Source: Streptomyces sp. YIM 121038 (GTDB lineage Bacteria > Actinomycetota > Actinomycetes > Streptomycetales > Streptomycetaceae). Taken from it: a DNA stretch of 64,000 nt. Made by a program: the position numbers and the translations under genes. Location: the NCBI RefSeq assembly GCF_006088715.1, contig NZ_CP030771.1, positions 7,376,001 to 7,440,000 of the forward strand. The letters run 5' to 3'. Position 1 is the first letter of the stretch. Each line of letters begins with the position of its first letter. The notes under the pieces were generated by a model. It did no database searches. It was not told the DNA's origin and saw only the letters and a program-made list of their open reading frames with translations. Shown here in pieces: positions 9,002 to 16,307 of this stretch.

Positions 9002-9913
9002 ATGGATGCGAACCTCAACGCCGAACTCTTGGACAACGTACTGACCGCTGCTGGTGAGTCCGCCGTAGCGCGTGAAGAGGTGCGCGTCTGGTCCATGTCC
9101 GGCGTCGAACGCCTGACCTTCCCCGACGGCGCCACCGCCATCTTCAAGTACGCCAAGAGGCCCTTCGACCGTGAGGACCAGGCCCTACGCCTGGCCCGCA
9201 CCCTCGGCGTTCCGGTCCCCAACGTCCGCGCCTCCGCAGTGCTCGATGGCTGGCTCGGGATGCTGCTGGAAGACCTCGGCACCCCTGTCCGGGATGCCGA
9301 CGACCTCGACGGCGCTGCCGCAGCCGTGGTGCTGCACCGCACCCGCAAGGCGGCATCCTTGCCCGTCCTTGACCGAGAGACCCTGCGAGCCCTGCCCAGC
9401 CGGGCACTGGACCACCTCGATCGGCTCGGCAAGGCCGAGCGGTGGCAGGACACCGACGGCATCGAGGCATCGCTCGACCGGCTCTCCCAGGCCGCCGAGG
9501 CCCGCTCGGCCGGAGCGACGACCGCGCCGTTCGGATGGGTGCACTCCGAGTTCCACCCCACCAGCCTCCACATCGGCCGACGCGGCTGGCGTCTCCTCGA
9601 CTTCGCCCGTGCCTTCACCGGCCCCGGGCTGCTCGACCTGGCCAGCTGGCACGGCACCCTCGAGGATCCCGACCCCGTACGCCTGCGCGTCTTCCTGTAG
9701 ACCTACGTCGCCGACGGCGGCACCCCCGATGCTCTCGCCGAACGTGGAGGGCTCACTGCGGAGCAATGGGCGCTGGGCTGGCACCGGATGTGGGCGGTGG
9801 AGTGGTTCATGGAGCAGTCCATCCGCTGGATCAACGACCCGGCCACCGACGCCGCGTACATCAAGGTCGTGCGCCGCCACCTCACCGACGCCCTCCATCT
9901 CCTGGAGGCGTAG
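9002..9913 (+). pseudogene. APH-like kinase interrupted by in-frame amber codon
   Basis: The frame opens at ATG 9002 (AGGAG upstream) and meets TAG at 9698-9700. The same frame then continues as coding sequence for 70 residues (TYVADGGTPDALAERGGL to LTDALHLLEA) up to TAG 9911-9913, right before the methyltransferase ATG. A CAG-to-TAG change would explain it. The kinase core is recognisable: ATP-binding lobe AIFKYAKRPF, catalytic-loop equivalent HSEFHPTSLHI and metal-site-like LLDFARAF. The usual Asp and Asn of the HxDxxxxN loop are Glu and Ser, so catalysis may be altered even in intact homologs. Alternatives are readthrough, a functional 232-residue product, or a sequencing error. Confidence 0.75.
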
Positions 9914-10606
9914 ATGCTCGCCCAGGCTTCTCCCTGGTACGCCCATGCTCTCCAGCGCACCGCGGCCGGACCTGCCGTAGCGCTGAACGTGCCTGCGCGG
10001 ATGGAGTGGACCACACGACGAGGCAGCGGCCCTGGCTCCGAGATCCTCCATCTGGGCCCGTACCGCAGGCGAGTGCTGGAACTCGGCTGCGGCCCCGGTC
10101 ACAACGCCGCCCACCTCGCCACCCGGCACGCTGCTCAGGTCACTGGCGTCGACCTGGTCGGCCTTCAGGTCCGCAGGGCCCGTTCGCACTACGGACGGCT
10201 GCGCAACCTGGACTTCGTCGTCGGCCACGCTCTGCACTACCTGCAGGCAACCGACGAACGCTTCGACGCGATCTACTCCGTCTTCGGCGCCATCGGCCTC
10301 GTCGCCCCGCAGGTCCTGCTCCCGGCCATTGCCCAGCACCTCAAACCCGGCCGCACCCTCGCCTTCTCCGTGCCTCACCCGCAACGCGGTGGCAGGCCTC
10401 CGTGTGCTGATGACCGCCCGCGGCGTGACTTCGTCAACCTCCCCGACCGCACCCGACTGCCCATAGTCCGCTGGGATTTCGACACCGGCCGCTGGGAGAC
10501 ACACCTCGATCGTGCGGGCCTGTGGCTCACCTCGGCCCAGGAGTTCCACGATGCACGCCACGGCCGCTGGCCAACCACCTTGCTGATCACTGCCCGCAAG
10601 CTCTGA
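9914..10606 (+). CDS. Class I SAM-dependent methyltransferase
   Basis: A 230-residue methyltransferase. Motif I, VLELGCGPGHNAAHL (about 54-68), binds SAM; the acidic VTGVDLVGLQV strand follows, and YSVFGAIGLVAP is the motif IV region. LKPGRTLAFSVPHP corresponds to motif VI. The fold is that of small-molecule (UbiE-like) methyltransferases; the acceptor is unknown. Its ATG directly abuts the stop of the kinase frame, with GGAGG inside that frame as ribosome site, so the genes are translationally coupled. The premature amber in the kinase may therefore reduce expression here. HAD gene follows 28 bp later. Confidence 0.9.
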   Translation: MLAQASPWYAHALQRTAAGPAVALNVPARMEWTTRRGSGPGSEILHLGPYRRRVLELGCGPGHNAAHLATRHAAQVTGVDLVGLQVRRARSHYGRLRNLDFVVGHALHYLQATDERFDAIYSVFGAIGLVAPQVLLPAIAQHLKPGRTLAFSVPHPQRGGRPPCADDRPRRDFVNLPDRTRLPIVRWDFDTGRWETHLDRAGLWLTSAQEFHDARHGRWPTTLLITARKL

Positions 10607-10634
10607 CCCTCGCTCCAGCCTTCTGGAGGTACCG

Positions 10635-11186
10635 ATGCGCCAGCCATACCTGCTCCTCGACATCGACGGCGTCCTCATACCGTTCCCCGGCGACAACGGG
10701 GCCGCCCCGGCCACTCATGTCCGATACGACGTCGTGCCCATCGGCCGGGGCGCCGACGACCCCGTTGCCATCTGGCTCAACCCGGACCACGGCCCGCTGC
10801 TCATGGACGTGTTCCGAGTCGGAACACTCTGCCCGACCTGGTGCACCAGCTGGCGCCGAGACGCTACCGCCTTGATCGGCCCGCTCCTCGGCCTCCCGCC
10901 TCTGCCGTACGTCGACCTGCCACGCCCGCAGATCACCACCAGCCACCCCAACGGCTACCTCTGGAAACGTGACTACGTCGACACCTGGCTGGGCGACGCA
11001 CCCGCCGTCTGGATCGACGATGACTTCACCGGCCTGGACCATGCCTGGTCCGAAGCACGCACCGCCCGCGGCTCGGCGACTCTGCTCATCCAGCCAGACC
11101 ATCACGTCGGGCTGAAGGTCGAACATCTGGCCCAAGTCACTGCATGGGCTGCTTGGATGGCCGAGCATGGTGCCGAAGCCGCGTAA
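10635..11186 (+). CDS. HAD-like phosphatase (Swiss Army Knife RNA repair type)
   Basis: A 183-residue HAD-superfamily protein. YLLLDIDGVLIPF near the N-terminus is the nucleophile loop (DxDG), and AVWIDDDF near residue 120 is the acidic metal-binding motif. The arrangement matches the family described as the HAD domain of Swiss Army Knife RNA repair proteins, usually free-standing in actinomycetes; I assign it on overall likeness. GGAGGT is four bases before the ATG. It is the last gene of the 8180-11186 operon; a phosphatase beside a kinase-fold protein and a methyltransferase suggests a phosphorylate-modify-release scheme, which is inference. Confidence 0.8.
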   Translation: MRQPYLLLDIDGVLIPFPGDNGAAPATHVRYDVVPIGRGADDPVAIWLNPDHGPLLMDVFRVGTLCPTWCTSWRRDATALIGPLLGLPPLPYVDLPRPQITTSHPNGYLWKRDYVDTWLGDAPAVWIDDDFTGLDHAWSEARTARGSATLLIQPDHHVGLKVEHLAQVTAWAAWMAEHGAEAA

Positions 11187-11526
11187 CGCCGAGTGCTGGG
11201 CCGCCCGGTGTTGAACGTCCTCAGCCCCTCCGACCGCGTACGAGAGAACCCCCGGATGTGCGTCGAACTCTCCGATCGCGGATCACGTGTTCTCGTGCGG
11301 AGGCGCCACCTCGGACCATGCAGCCCACTGGTGTTGGAATGGTTTCACTACCTGCCTGTTCACCCCATCTATCTCTGGCTGGTACCTACAGAAGGCCCGC
11401 CTGGTGCCGATCCTCGCTGAGCCGTGGCCGGCATGTTGGTCGGAGGACACCCTGCACCCTCGTGCCATGACGACCTGAAGGCTCAGGGATGTGGCAACGG
11501 TCACCGGAACTGAATCACGGCCCTTC
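11187..11526. other. Non-coding stretch between two convergent cargo operons
   Basis: 340 bases. A 75-codon frame at 11193-11420 (plus) has no ribosome site and no recognisable product. No clear terminator hairpin or repeat was found. It separates the methyltransferase/HAD operon from the CBASS-like operon on the opposite strand. Confidence 0.4.
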
Positions 11527-12033
11527 TCAGAGGTGACGGCGCATCACTCCAATGCATTTGGCCCGGGCAGCGATTGATTGGTCCCGCGGATATGGCACCC
11601 CGAGATTCATCCCGCTGTCGGTGGCGATCGGGGGTTGCTGCCAGGCGAGACTCATCTGAGCACCAGCCTCAGCTCGGGCCGTGGCAACGAGGACTGAGTA
11701 TGGCCCTGCCACAGCCGAGGCCTCGATCTGGAGCCACGCTTGGTGGAAGGCCATCCGGGCGAGTAGGCCGCTTACCTCGTCGGTGAGCTGTTGCCGTACG
11801 GAGGAGGAGGACTCGGGGCGGCGCCGTATGCGGTACGGCATCTCCAGGTACTCCTCGACCGTGGTCAGCGCCTCGGCGAACGTCTTGGCCCGGCGTTCCT
11901 TCCGTACGGTCCGCTGATTGAAGGTGTACGTGAGGTAGGCGCCGAAGAGAGCGATGCACGGGACGATCACTGCGGCTGTCTGGGCCCAGGTCCAGCCGCT
12001 CTCCGTCGCCCGTGCCGCCGCGATGACCTGCAC
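11527..12033 (-). CDS. Single-span membrane protein, candidate CBASS effector
   Basis: A 168-residue protein with one strong N-terminal transmembrane helix (TAAVIVPCIALFGAYLTYTF, about residues 14-33). It is followed at once by a basic stretch NQRTVRKERRAK and a mostly helical soluble tail (AEALTTVEEYLEMPY). The start is GTG 12033 because GGGGAG lies six bases upstream; this overlaps the E2-like gene by 67 bp, implying coupling. It is last in the operon CD-NTase, E2-like, membrane protein, which is where CBASS systems carry their effector. Known membrane effectors usually have two or four spans (2TM, S-4TM) and act by disrupting the membrane; a one-span protein would be atypical. The effector role is inferred from position only. 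Confidence 0.75.
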   Translation of the reverse strand: MQVIAAARATESGWTWAQTAAVIVPCIALFGAYLTYTFNQRTVRKERRAKTFAEALTTVEEYLEMPYRIRRRPESSSSVRQQLTDEVSGLLARMAFHQAWLQIEASAVAGPYSVLVATARAEAGAQMSLAWQQPPIATDSGMNLGVPYPRDQSIAARAKCIGVMRRHL

Positions 12034-12500
12034 ACGTCGCTCCCCTGCGTGTCGTGAGGGGCGTCCTCCACCAACCACTGGCCACCGTGTTCTCCGCCGG
12101 TGAGCCGCCAGTAGTGTTCGAGGAACAAGTGTGTGCGCACTATCTCGATGAGGTCCAGCAGCCCTTTCGAACTCGTCCAGCGACGTTCGTCCGGATCGAG
12201 CGGGTACCAGAGGCAGAGGGCATCGTCACGCGAATACCGGTGCTTCGACGCGGCCCCGGGCTTGGCATGGACGCGAGGGAAGTCCTGGGCTGGCTGGCCG
12301 TAGGTCGGATAGGGCGGAACCGCATGGAAGCGGATCCGGACGTCGATCGGGTCGGGCTCGCCTATGACATCAAGTCCTGCGAGTTCGTACGTTAGTGAGT
12401 CACTGCGGTACGTGTGGCGGAGAGCATCACCGAAGTGTCGGTGTGCGTCACGTTCGAGTGGGGCCCACCAGACAGGCTGAGCCCCATACCAGACGGGCAT
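11967..12500 (-). CDS. CBASS E2-like conjugation protein
   Basis: A 177-residue protein starting at ATG 12500, four bases after the CD-NTase stop. The layout matches prokaryotic E2-like proteins of short type II CBASS. A basic-aromatic N-terminus is followed by a beta-rich part with FHAVPPYPTYGQP. Then comes DDALCLWYPLDPDERRW with the presumed catalytic Cys at residue 96, then a helix LLDLIEIVRTHLFLEHYWR, ending in the TGGEHGGQW and EDAPH elements typical of the family. In these systems E2 proteins conjugate the C-terminus of the CD-NTase to targets and so prime its activity. No E1 or JAB-type protease gene is adjacent, as expected for the short form. The C-terminal ~30 residues are low complexity and overlap the next gene. 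Confidence 0.8.
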   Translation of the reverse strand: MPVWYGAQPVWWAPLERDAHRHFGDALRHTYRSDSLTYELAGLDVIGEPDPIDVRIRFHAVPPYPTYGQPAQDFPRVHAKPGAASKHRYSRDDALCLWYPLDPDERRWTSSKGLLDLIEIVRTHLFLEHYWRLTGGEHGGQWLVEDAPHDTQGSDVCRSSRRHGRRRAAGPGPRQPQ

Positions 12501-12504
12501 GGTG

Positions 12505-13536
12505 TCAGTCTCCCCACGCCCGGGTCCGAGTCGGCGTGACGAGTCCCGTGGCGAGCCCGAGACCGGAGGTGGCCAGGCTGCCCGACCGGACCGCTCGCGT
12601 GAGGCGGTCGGCTTCTTCTTCCGTGGCGTCGGGCTTCGCCACAAGTTCGGGCAGGACCTGGTGTAGTGCGTGCTGGGCCAAGGCCGGTCGCTCTTCCTTT
12701 TCATGCTCGATCGCGAGGTTGATGTACTTCTGGGCGGTGCAGAGCCTCTTGTGCACGTCGGCGCGCGGCATGTTGAGTGGGATCGGGCCGGCTACTCCGG
12801 CTGGGTCGGGCGTCGGGCCCTTGCCGATCTCGTCCGCCGCGTAGGTGAAGAAGACCTGCAGGGCGTTGATGAGCGGCATGGGCTCGTTGAGGCAGTCGAG
12901 GCACAGGGCCTTGACGTTCCAGGAGCACATGGGCTTGCTATGGGTGCTGTTCCAGTGCTTCAGGAGCCGGACCGTGCGGGCGAAGACGACCTTCGTGTCC
13001 TCGATGGCCTGCAGCACCATTCGAGTGTGGGCGATCGGATCGGCGCGGTCCCACTGGTCTGCGGTCTTCGTGTTCGGGATGTACAGGCCCCGCCCTGAAG
13101 GGTGAGGGATCGCGGTCATGACGTCCGCCGTGAAGTCGACCTGGCCTGGGGTGACCGGGGCGCCGAAGCGTACGAGGACGGCGCGGCGGCGTCCTTCGAC
13201 TTCGACGGTGAGATTGGGGAACTCGTTGTCGAGGTCCTCGTGGATCGCGTCGCGGACGATCTCCATCAGGGACTGGGCGCTCTTCTTGCCGGGGCCGTAG
13301 GGCTCGGCGTCCTTCTCCGTGAGGACGACGCCGAGGTCGACGTCGGTCAGTGGGGTGTTGGCGTCGCCGTGCGCAACGCTGCCGTTGAAGTAGGCGGTGG
13401 AGCCTGCAAAGGCTCGGCGTACGGACGCGGCGAGGAGTTTGCGGCGGCGCTTGGCCTCGGCGAGTTCCTCGTCGGTCACCTGGATCTTGCGGCGTCCTTC
13501 GTCGAGGAGCTGCGCAAGGGACTTGTTTGGAACCAT
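12505..13536 (-). CDS. CD-NTase (cGAS/DncV-like cyclic oligonucleotide synthase)
   Basis: A 343-residue nucleotidyltransferase. FNGSVAHGDANTPLTDVDLG (50-69) is the GS-x(n)-DxD signature: Gly52-Ser53 hold the phosphate and Asp65/Asp67 bind metal. The third acidic residue is probably in VDFTADVM (Asp134 or Asp138). The C-terminal helical half (HTRMVLQAIEDTKVVFARTVRLL and ALCLDCLNE regions) fits the OAS-like fold. CD-NTases sense phage infection and make cyclic di- or trinucleotides that activate an effector. The product ends Ala-Trp-Gly-Asp, of interest because E2-type systems act on the CD-NTase C-terminus. ATG 13536 has AAGGAGGT upstream; an open extension to 13773 is rejected because it overlaps the small gene. 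Confidence 0.85.
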   Translation of the reverse strand: MVPNKSLAQLLDEGRRKIQVTDEELAEAKRRRKLLAASVRRAFAGSTAYFNGSVAHGDANTPLTDVDLGVVLTEKDAEPYGPGKKSAQSLMEIVRDAIHEDLDNEFPNLTVEVEGRRRAVLVRFGAPVTPGQVDFTADVMTAIPHPSGRGLYIPNTKTADQWDRADPIAHTRMVLQAIEDTKVVFARTVRLLKHWNSTHSKPMCSWNVKALCLDCLNEPMPLINALQVFFTYAADEIGKGPTPDPAGVAGPIPLNMPRADVHKRLCTAQKYINLAIEHEKEERPALAQHALHQVLPELVAKPDATEEEADRLTRAVRSGSLATSGLGLATGLVTPTRTRAWGD

Positions 13537-13597
13537 CGGTACCTCCTTGGTGGCTGGTAGGAGACGACACATCGGCCGCCCGCCAGCACGTGACCTT

Positions 13598-13762
13598 TTA
13601 CTTCTCCCGACGGACACCCTTGAACGGCGTGCCGCCTGTCTTCCCGCCCATGAAGCGGCCGTTCTCGCCTCGCTTCGTCCAGACGCCAGTCCGGGGATTG
13701 AGGATCTGGCTCCGTCGGGAGACACCACCGCGACGGAAGCCCTTGCCGGTGTTCGTAGCCAT
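13598..13762 (-). CDS. Small conserved basic protein upstream of the CD-NTase
   Basis: A 54-residue protein starting MATNTGKGFRRGGVSRRSQ and ending GGTPFKGVRREK. The segment QILNPRTGVWTKRGENG is a Gly/Arg/Lys-rich pattern I recall from a widespread but uncharacterised family of ~50-60 residue bacterial proteins. The start is ATG 13762 with GGTGAT upstream; a 94-codon extension upstream has no ribosome site. It lies 61 bp upstream of the CD-NTase on the same strand and would be first in the CBASS transcript under the palindromic operator at 13797-13830. Charge suggests nucleic-acid binding; no function is known to me. Confidence 0.7.
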   Translation of the reverse strand: MATNTGKGFRRGGVSRRSQILNPRTGVWTKRGENGRFMGGKTGGTPFKGVRREK

Positions 13763-13796
13763 GTGGCCATCACCTTCTAAGATCACGACCTCCGTG

Positions 13797-13830
13797 ATTG
13801 CGAGATGGAAATCAGTACCGATCTCGCAAT
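13797..13830. promoter_or_regulatory. Operator-like inverted repeat between CBASS and XRE/ImmA
   Basis: ATTGCGAGAT (13797-13806) and ATCTCGCAAT (13821-13830) are a perfect 10-bp inverted repeat with a 14-bp spacer. A related half-site TTTCGCAA lies at about 13857-13864. The site is centred in the divergent region between the CBASS-side small gene (start 13762) and the XRE gene (start 13909). It is the expected place for the repressor of both units. Confidence 0.55.
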
Positions 13831-13908
13831 CTGAAGGGTAGAGGGCATGCTTCGACTTTCGCAAGTGATGCCTGATGTGCAACCATGTATCCGAGAGAGG
13901 AGGAGATC

Positions 13909-14280
13909 GTGAGCGAGCGAATTGCAGCAGGACGGTTTGATGCGGTCGCGTTTCACGCAGCCCTGGATCGCACGCGTCAGGAGCGCGGCCTTCTCTGGAA
14001 GGACGTAGCTCAGCAGGCAGGTGTAAGTGCTTCGACGTTGACGAGGCTGGCCCAGGGACGTCGGCCCGACGTGGATGGGCTAGCGGCTCTAGTCACATGG
14101 GCCAATCTCAGCGCGGATGATTTCGTTCGCCGAACCGACGAGCCTCGCAGCCAAGACACGCTGACCAAGGTGGCTACGCATCTAAGGGGTGATCGCAACC
14201 TCACGCCGGAGGCCGCGGAAGCCCTCGAAGCTCTGATCGCCGTCGCCTACAAGCAGTTGGTGAACGATCAGCCGGAGTAG
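13909..14280 (+). CDS. XRE-family repressor, CapH/ImmR-like
   Basis: A 123-residue DNA-binding protein. Residues about 26-62 form a helix-turn-helix (LLWKDVAQQAGVSASTLTRLAQG). The C-terminal part is helical (EAAEALEALIAVAYKQLV) and may dimerise. GTG 13909 is preferred because GAGAGGAGGAG lies just upstream; ATG 13885 in the same frame precedes that site. It is followed 11 bp later by an ImmA/IrrE peptidase and diverges from the CBASS genes. In CBASS loci, CapH repressors are cleaved by the metallopeptidase CapP to induce the system; in integrative elements, ImmR/ImmA pairs control excision. Either role fits here. Confidence 0.8.
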   Translation: MSERIAAGRFDAVAFHAALDRTRQERGLLWKDVAQQAGVSASTLTRLAQGRRPDVDGLAALVTWANLSADDFVRRTDEPRSQDTLTKVATHLRGDRNLTPEAAEALEALIAVAYKQLVNDQPE

Positions 14281-14291
14281 GGGAGCTCCCT

Positions 14292-14846
14292 ATGTCGTTG
14301 CGTCATGGCTTCAAGGCTGAAGCGAATCGTCTCGCGGTGCAGATGCGGAAGGAGCTACGGCTTCATCCCGCGTCGCCTCTCGCACCCGCCCGGCTCGCTG
14401 AACACTTGGAGATCCCGGTCGAGACGTTCAGCTCTGTGGTAGCCCATGACGTACGGATCGGGCCACTCCTCACCGATGCGCGGGAGGCCGTGAGTGCCGT
14501 GACCGTATACGCAGGGACGCGGCGGGGGATTTGGGTGAACGACTCGCACGATCCGGGGCGGCAAAACAGCTCAGCCGCTCATGAAGTCGCGCACGCGCTC
14601 TTGATGCACCCGCCTGGTCCTGCACTCGACCTCGGCGGTTGTAGGCACTGGGACGGGGAGATCGAAGAGGAGGCTGACTGGCTGGCCGGTAGCCTCCTCA
14701 TCACCAACGAGGCGGCGTGGTCCATCGTCAGGCGCGGCACCAGCCCAGAGGAAGCGATGCTCCAGTACGGAGTTAGCAAGCCCATGTTGACCTGGCGCAT
14801 GAATATGAGTGGCGCGCGCGGGCGCCGTACCCGATCGGCAAGTTGA
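14292..14846 (+). CDS. ImmA/IrrE-family metallopeptidase, CapP-like
   Basis: A 184-residue zinc peptidase. HEVAHALLMHPP gives the HExxH motif (His97, Glu98, His101), and EIEEEADWLAGSLLI about 35 residues later supplies the downstream acidic zinc ligand helix typical of ImmA/IrrE. The N-terminal region (LAEHLEIPVETFSSV) is also typical. Such enzymes inactivate a partner XRE repressor by cleavage, often on DNA damage. The preceding gene is such a repressor, separated by 11 bp. Next to a CD-NTase this matches CapP/CapH control of CBASS, though control of element excision is an alternative. The C-terminal tail (GARGRRTRSAS) is basic. Confidence 0.85.
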   Translation: MSLRHGFKAEANRLAVQMRKELRLHPASPLAPARLAEHLEIPVETFSSVVAHDVRIGPLLTDAREAVSAVTVYAGTRRGIWVNDSHDPGRQNSSAAHEVAHALLMHPPGPALDLGGCRHWDGEIEEEADWLAGSLLITNEAAWSIVRRGTSPEEAMLQYGVSKPMLTWRMNMSGARGRRTRSAS

Positions 14847-14940
14847 TTCTTCCGCAGGTCCTTTGGCTCAGCAGCGAGGTGAATGTGGACGCCGACCGTT
14901 GCTCGTAGCCCCAGGCTGATGCGTCGATTGAATCCAGCTT

Positions 14941-15603
14941 CTACGCGGCTAGGTCGACGCTCACCCCGAGGAGGGCCTGCAGCTCGGCGACGGTGTCCGC
15001 CTCGTGCGTCGCGAGAACGGTGGTGATGCCCAGGTCCGCGGCGGGCGGGAGGTTCACCGGATGGTCGTCGACGAACACGCAGGCCGAGCCGGGCAGGCCG
15101 AGACGCTCCAGTGTCAGCTGGTAGATCGCCGGGTCCGGCTTCGCGGTTCCGACAGCCTCGGAAATGACGTGTACGTCGAACAGGCTCCAGATGCCGACGT
15201 GTTCGTACGGGTTGAAGGGGTCCAGACCGAAGCTGTTCGACAACAGCGCGAGCCGGTACCCCGCTTCCTTCGCGGCCCGCGCGAGGGCGGCCATGTGCCG
15301 TGCTGCGGGCACTCCGGCCCAGGCGCGCCCCATCAGGTTCGACGGTTCGACATGCGCACCGAGCAGGCTCGCTGTGCCCTCATTCCACTCGGTCTGGCCG
15401 ATCTGTCCGAACTCCAACGCCGTGTACAGCCGTCGGCCTTCAGGGTTGTCACCGAGAGCGGTACGCCATGCGTCGGGGTGGAGCCCTTCCGCTTCGCACC
15501 ACGCGCGGTGCACGGGGCGCGGGTCGGCGGTCAGTACCCCGGCGAAGTCCAGGATGAGCCCGCGCGGGGCGTTGCGATCGGCGGCGGCCTTGGCATGCGG
15601 CAT
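14941..15603 (-). CDS. HAD-like hydrolase (subfamily IA)
   Basis: A 220-residue HAD hydrolase. LILDFAGVLTA is the nucleophile motif (Asp, with Phe-Ala in place of the usual x-Asp; this variant is seen in epoxide-hydrolase-like HADs). LALLSNSFG is motif II, the Lys in AVGTAKPDPAIY is motif III, and VFVDDHPVNL is the acidic motif IV. The cap is inserted after motif I. Lack of the second Asp in motif I suggests a haloacid dehalogenase or non-phosphatase activity, or altered specificity. The ATG is at 15603. Neighbours give no hint of substrate; it sits between the ImmA gene and the mobilisation module. Confidence 0.85.
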   Translation of the reverse strand: MPHAKAAADRNAPRGLILDFAGVLTADPRPVHRAWCEAEGLHPDAWRTALGDNPEGRRLYTALEFGQIGQTEWNEGTASLLGAHVEPSNLMGRAWAGVPAARHMAALARAAKEAGYRLALLSNSFGLDPFNPYEHVGIWSLFDVHVISEAVGTAKPDPAIYQLTLERLGLPGSACVFVDDHPVNLPPAADLGITTVLATHEADTVAELQALLGVSVDLAA

Positions 15604-15772
15604 GCTGCGTGCTCCCTCTCCGTTGGCCCTGTGAGGGACGTTACCGCGTGCGGGGCGAGCAGAATGGTTTGAAGACCCTGCCCTCCCGGCATCGCGCGGA
15701 TGTGAGCAACACCGGTGTACTGGCGACTGCTGTGTGAGCTCCGGGCTGCCCGGGGCCGGGGCCGTGGCGGAC

Positions 15773-15810
15773 GCGGCCGGTGGCGGAGAGGGCTCCTGGC
15801 CACCGGCCGC
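15773..15810 (-). terminator. Hairpin downstream of the 15837-16172 gene
   Basis: Perfect 12-bp stem GCGGCCGGTGGC (15773-15784) and GCCACCGGCCGC (15799-15810) with a 14-nt loop. It lies 27 bp past the stop of the minus-strand gene 15837-16172. Stable GC stem without a T-tract, as is common in actinomycetes. Confidence 0.55.
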
Positions 15811-15836
15811 CGGTTCGTGCTGGGGCTTGCGTGTGC

Positions 15837-16172
15837 TCAGTCCTCGTGCGGCGGGATGTGGTCGGCGCCCGCAGCGACGAAGGTGGCCAGCCGGTCGTAC
15901 TTGAGCATGTCCTCGTGGGTCATGAAGGGGACGAGGACTTCATGGTGCGGAATGACGTACTTGAACAGGAGGTCGGCCAGCTCCAGTGCGGCTGCTGCGG
16001 CCTCGGCTTTGGCCCTGGGGTTGTAGACGCGGATGCCTGCGGCCTGGAGTTCGTCCGTAGTGGCGCAACGGATGATCGCCTGTTCCTCCTCAGTGAAGAG
16101 GCGTCCGTCGAGGTGGCGGAAGACGAGGGAATCCGCAGGGCGGTTGAAATCTGTGTCGAACAGCAGGGCCAT
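15837..16172 (-). CDS. Small soluble protein of unknown function
   Basis: A 111-residue acidic protein I do not recognise. It begins MALLFDTDFNRPADSLVF, has a charged helical centre (RAKAEAAAAALELADLLF) and ends HIPPHED. No membrane segment or known motif is visible. It lies between two hairpins, the mobilisation-module hairpin at 16242-16291 upstream and 15773-15810 downstream, so it is probably a single transcription unit. Codon positions look coding. Confidence 0.6.
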   Translation of the reverse strand: MALLFDTDFNRPADSLVFRHLDGRLFTEEEQAIIRCATTDELQAAGIRVYNPRAKAEAAAAALELADLLFKYVIPHHEVLVPFMTHEDMLKYDRLATFVAAGADHIPPHED

Positions 16173-16241
16173 GACGTGGGGACGGGGCGTGGAGGCGTGA
16201 ATGGGGGTCTCCTCAACGGGGGATGGATGCTGATGTCGCTC

Positions 16242-16291
16242 ATGGTCCGGACGATCCCCGGTTTCGCTAACCGGGGATCGTCGGCTATGTT
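16242..16291. terminator. Relaxase-side hairpin, copy 1 of 50-bp inverted repeat
   Basis: Contains a perfect 14-bp stem, GACGATCCCCGGTT (16250-16263) and AACCGGGGATCGTC (16269-16282), with a TCGCT loop. It lies 17 bp past the relaxase stop on the minus strand. The full 50 bp recur inverted at 21773-21822 with one difference (49/50), including bases outside the stem. Termination is likely; the extended identity suggests recent duplication or a second role. Confidence 0.7.
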
Positions 16292-16307
16292 CCGGCGGCT
16301 TGTGTGG

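Noticed and set aside
9185..10714. 509-codon minus-strand frame
   Set aside because: Antisense to the kinase and methyltransferase genes, no motif or ribosome site.
11193..11420. 75-codon plus-strand ORF after the HAD gene
   Set aside because: No ribosome site, no recognisable domain, and the codon pattern is not convincing.
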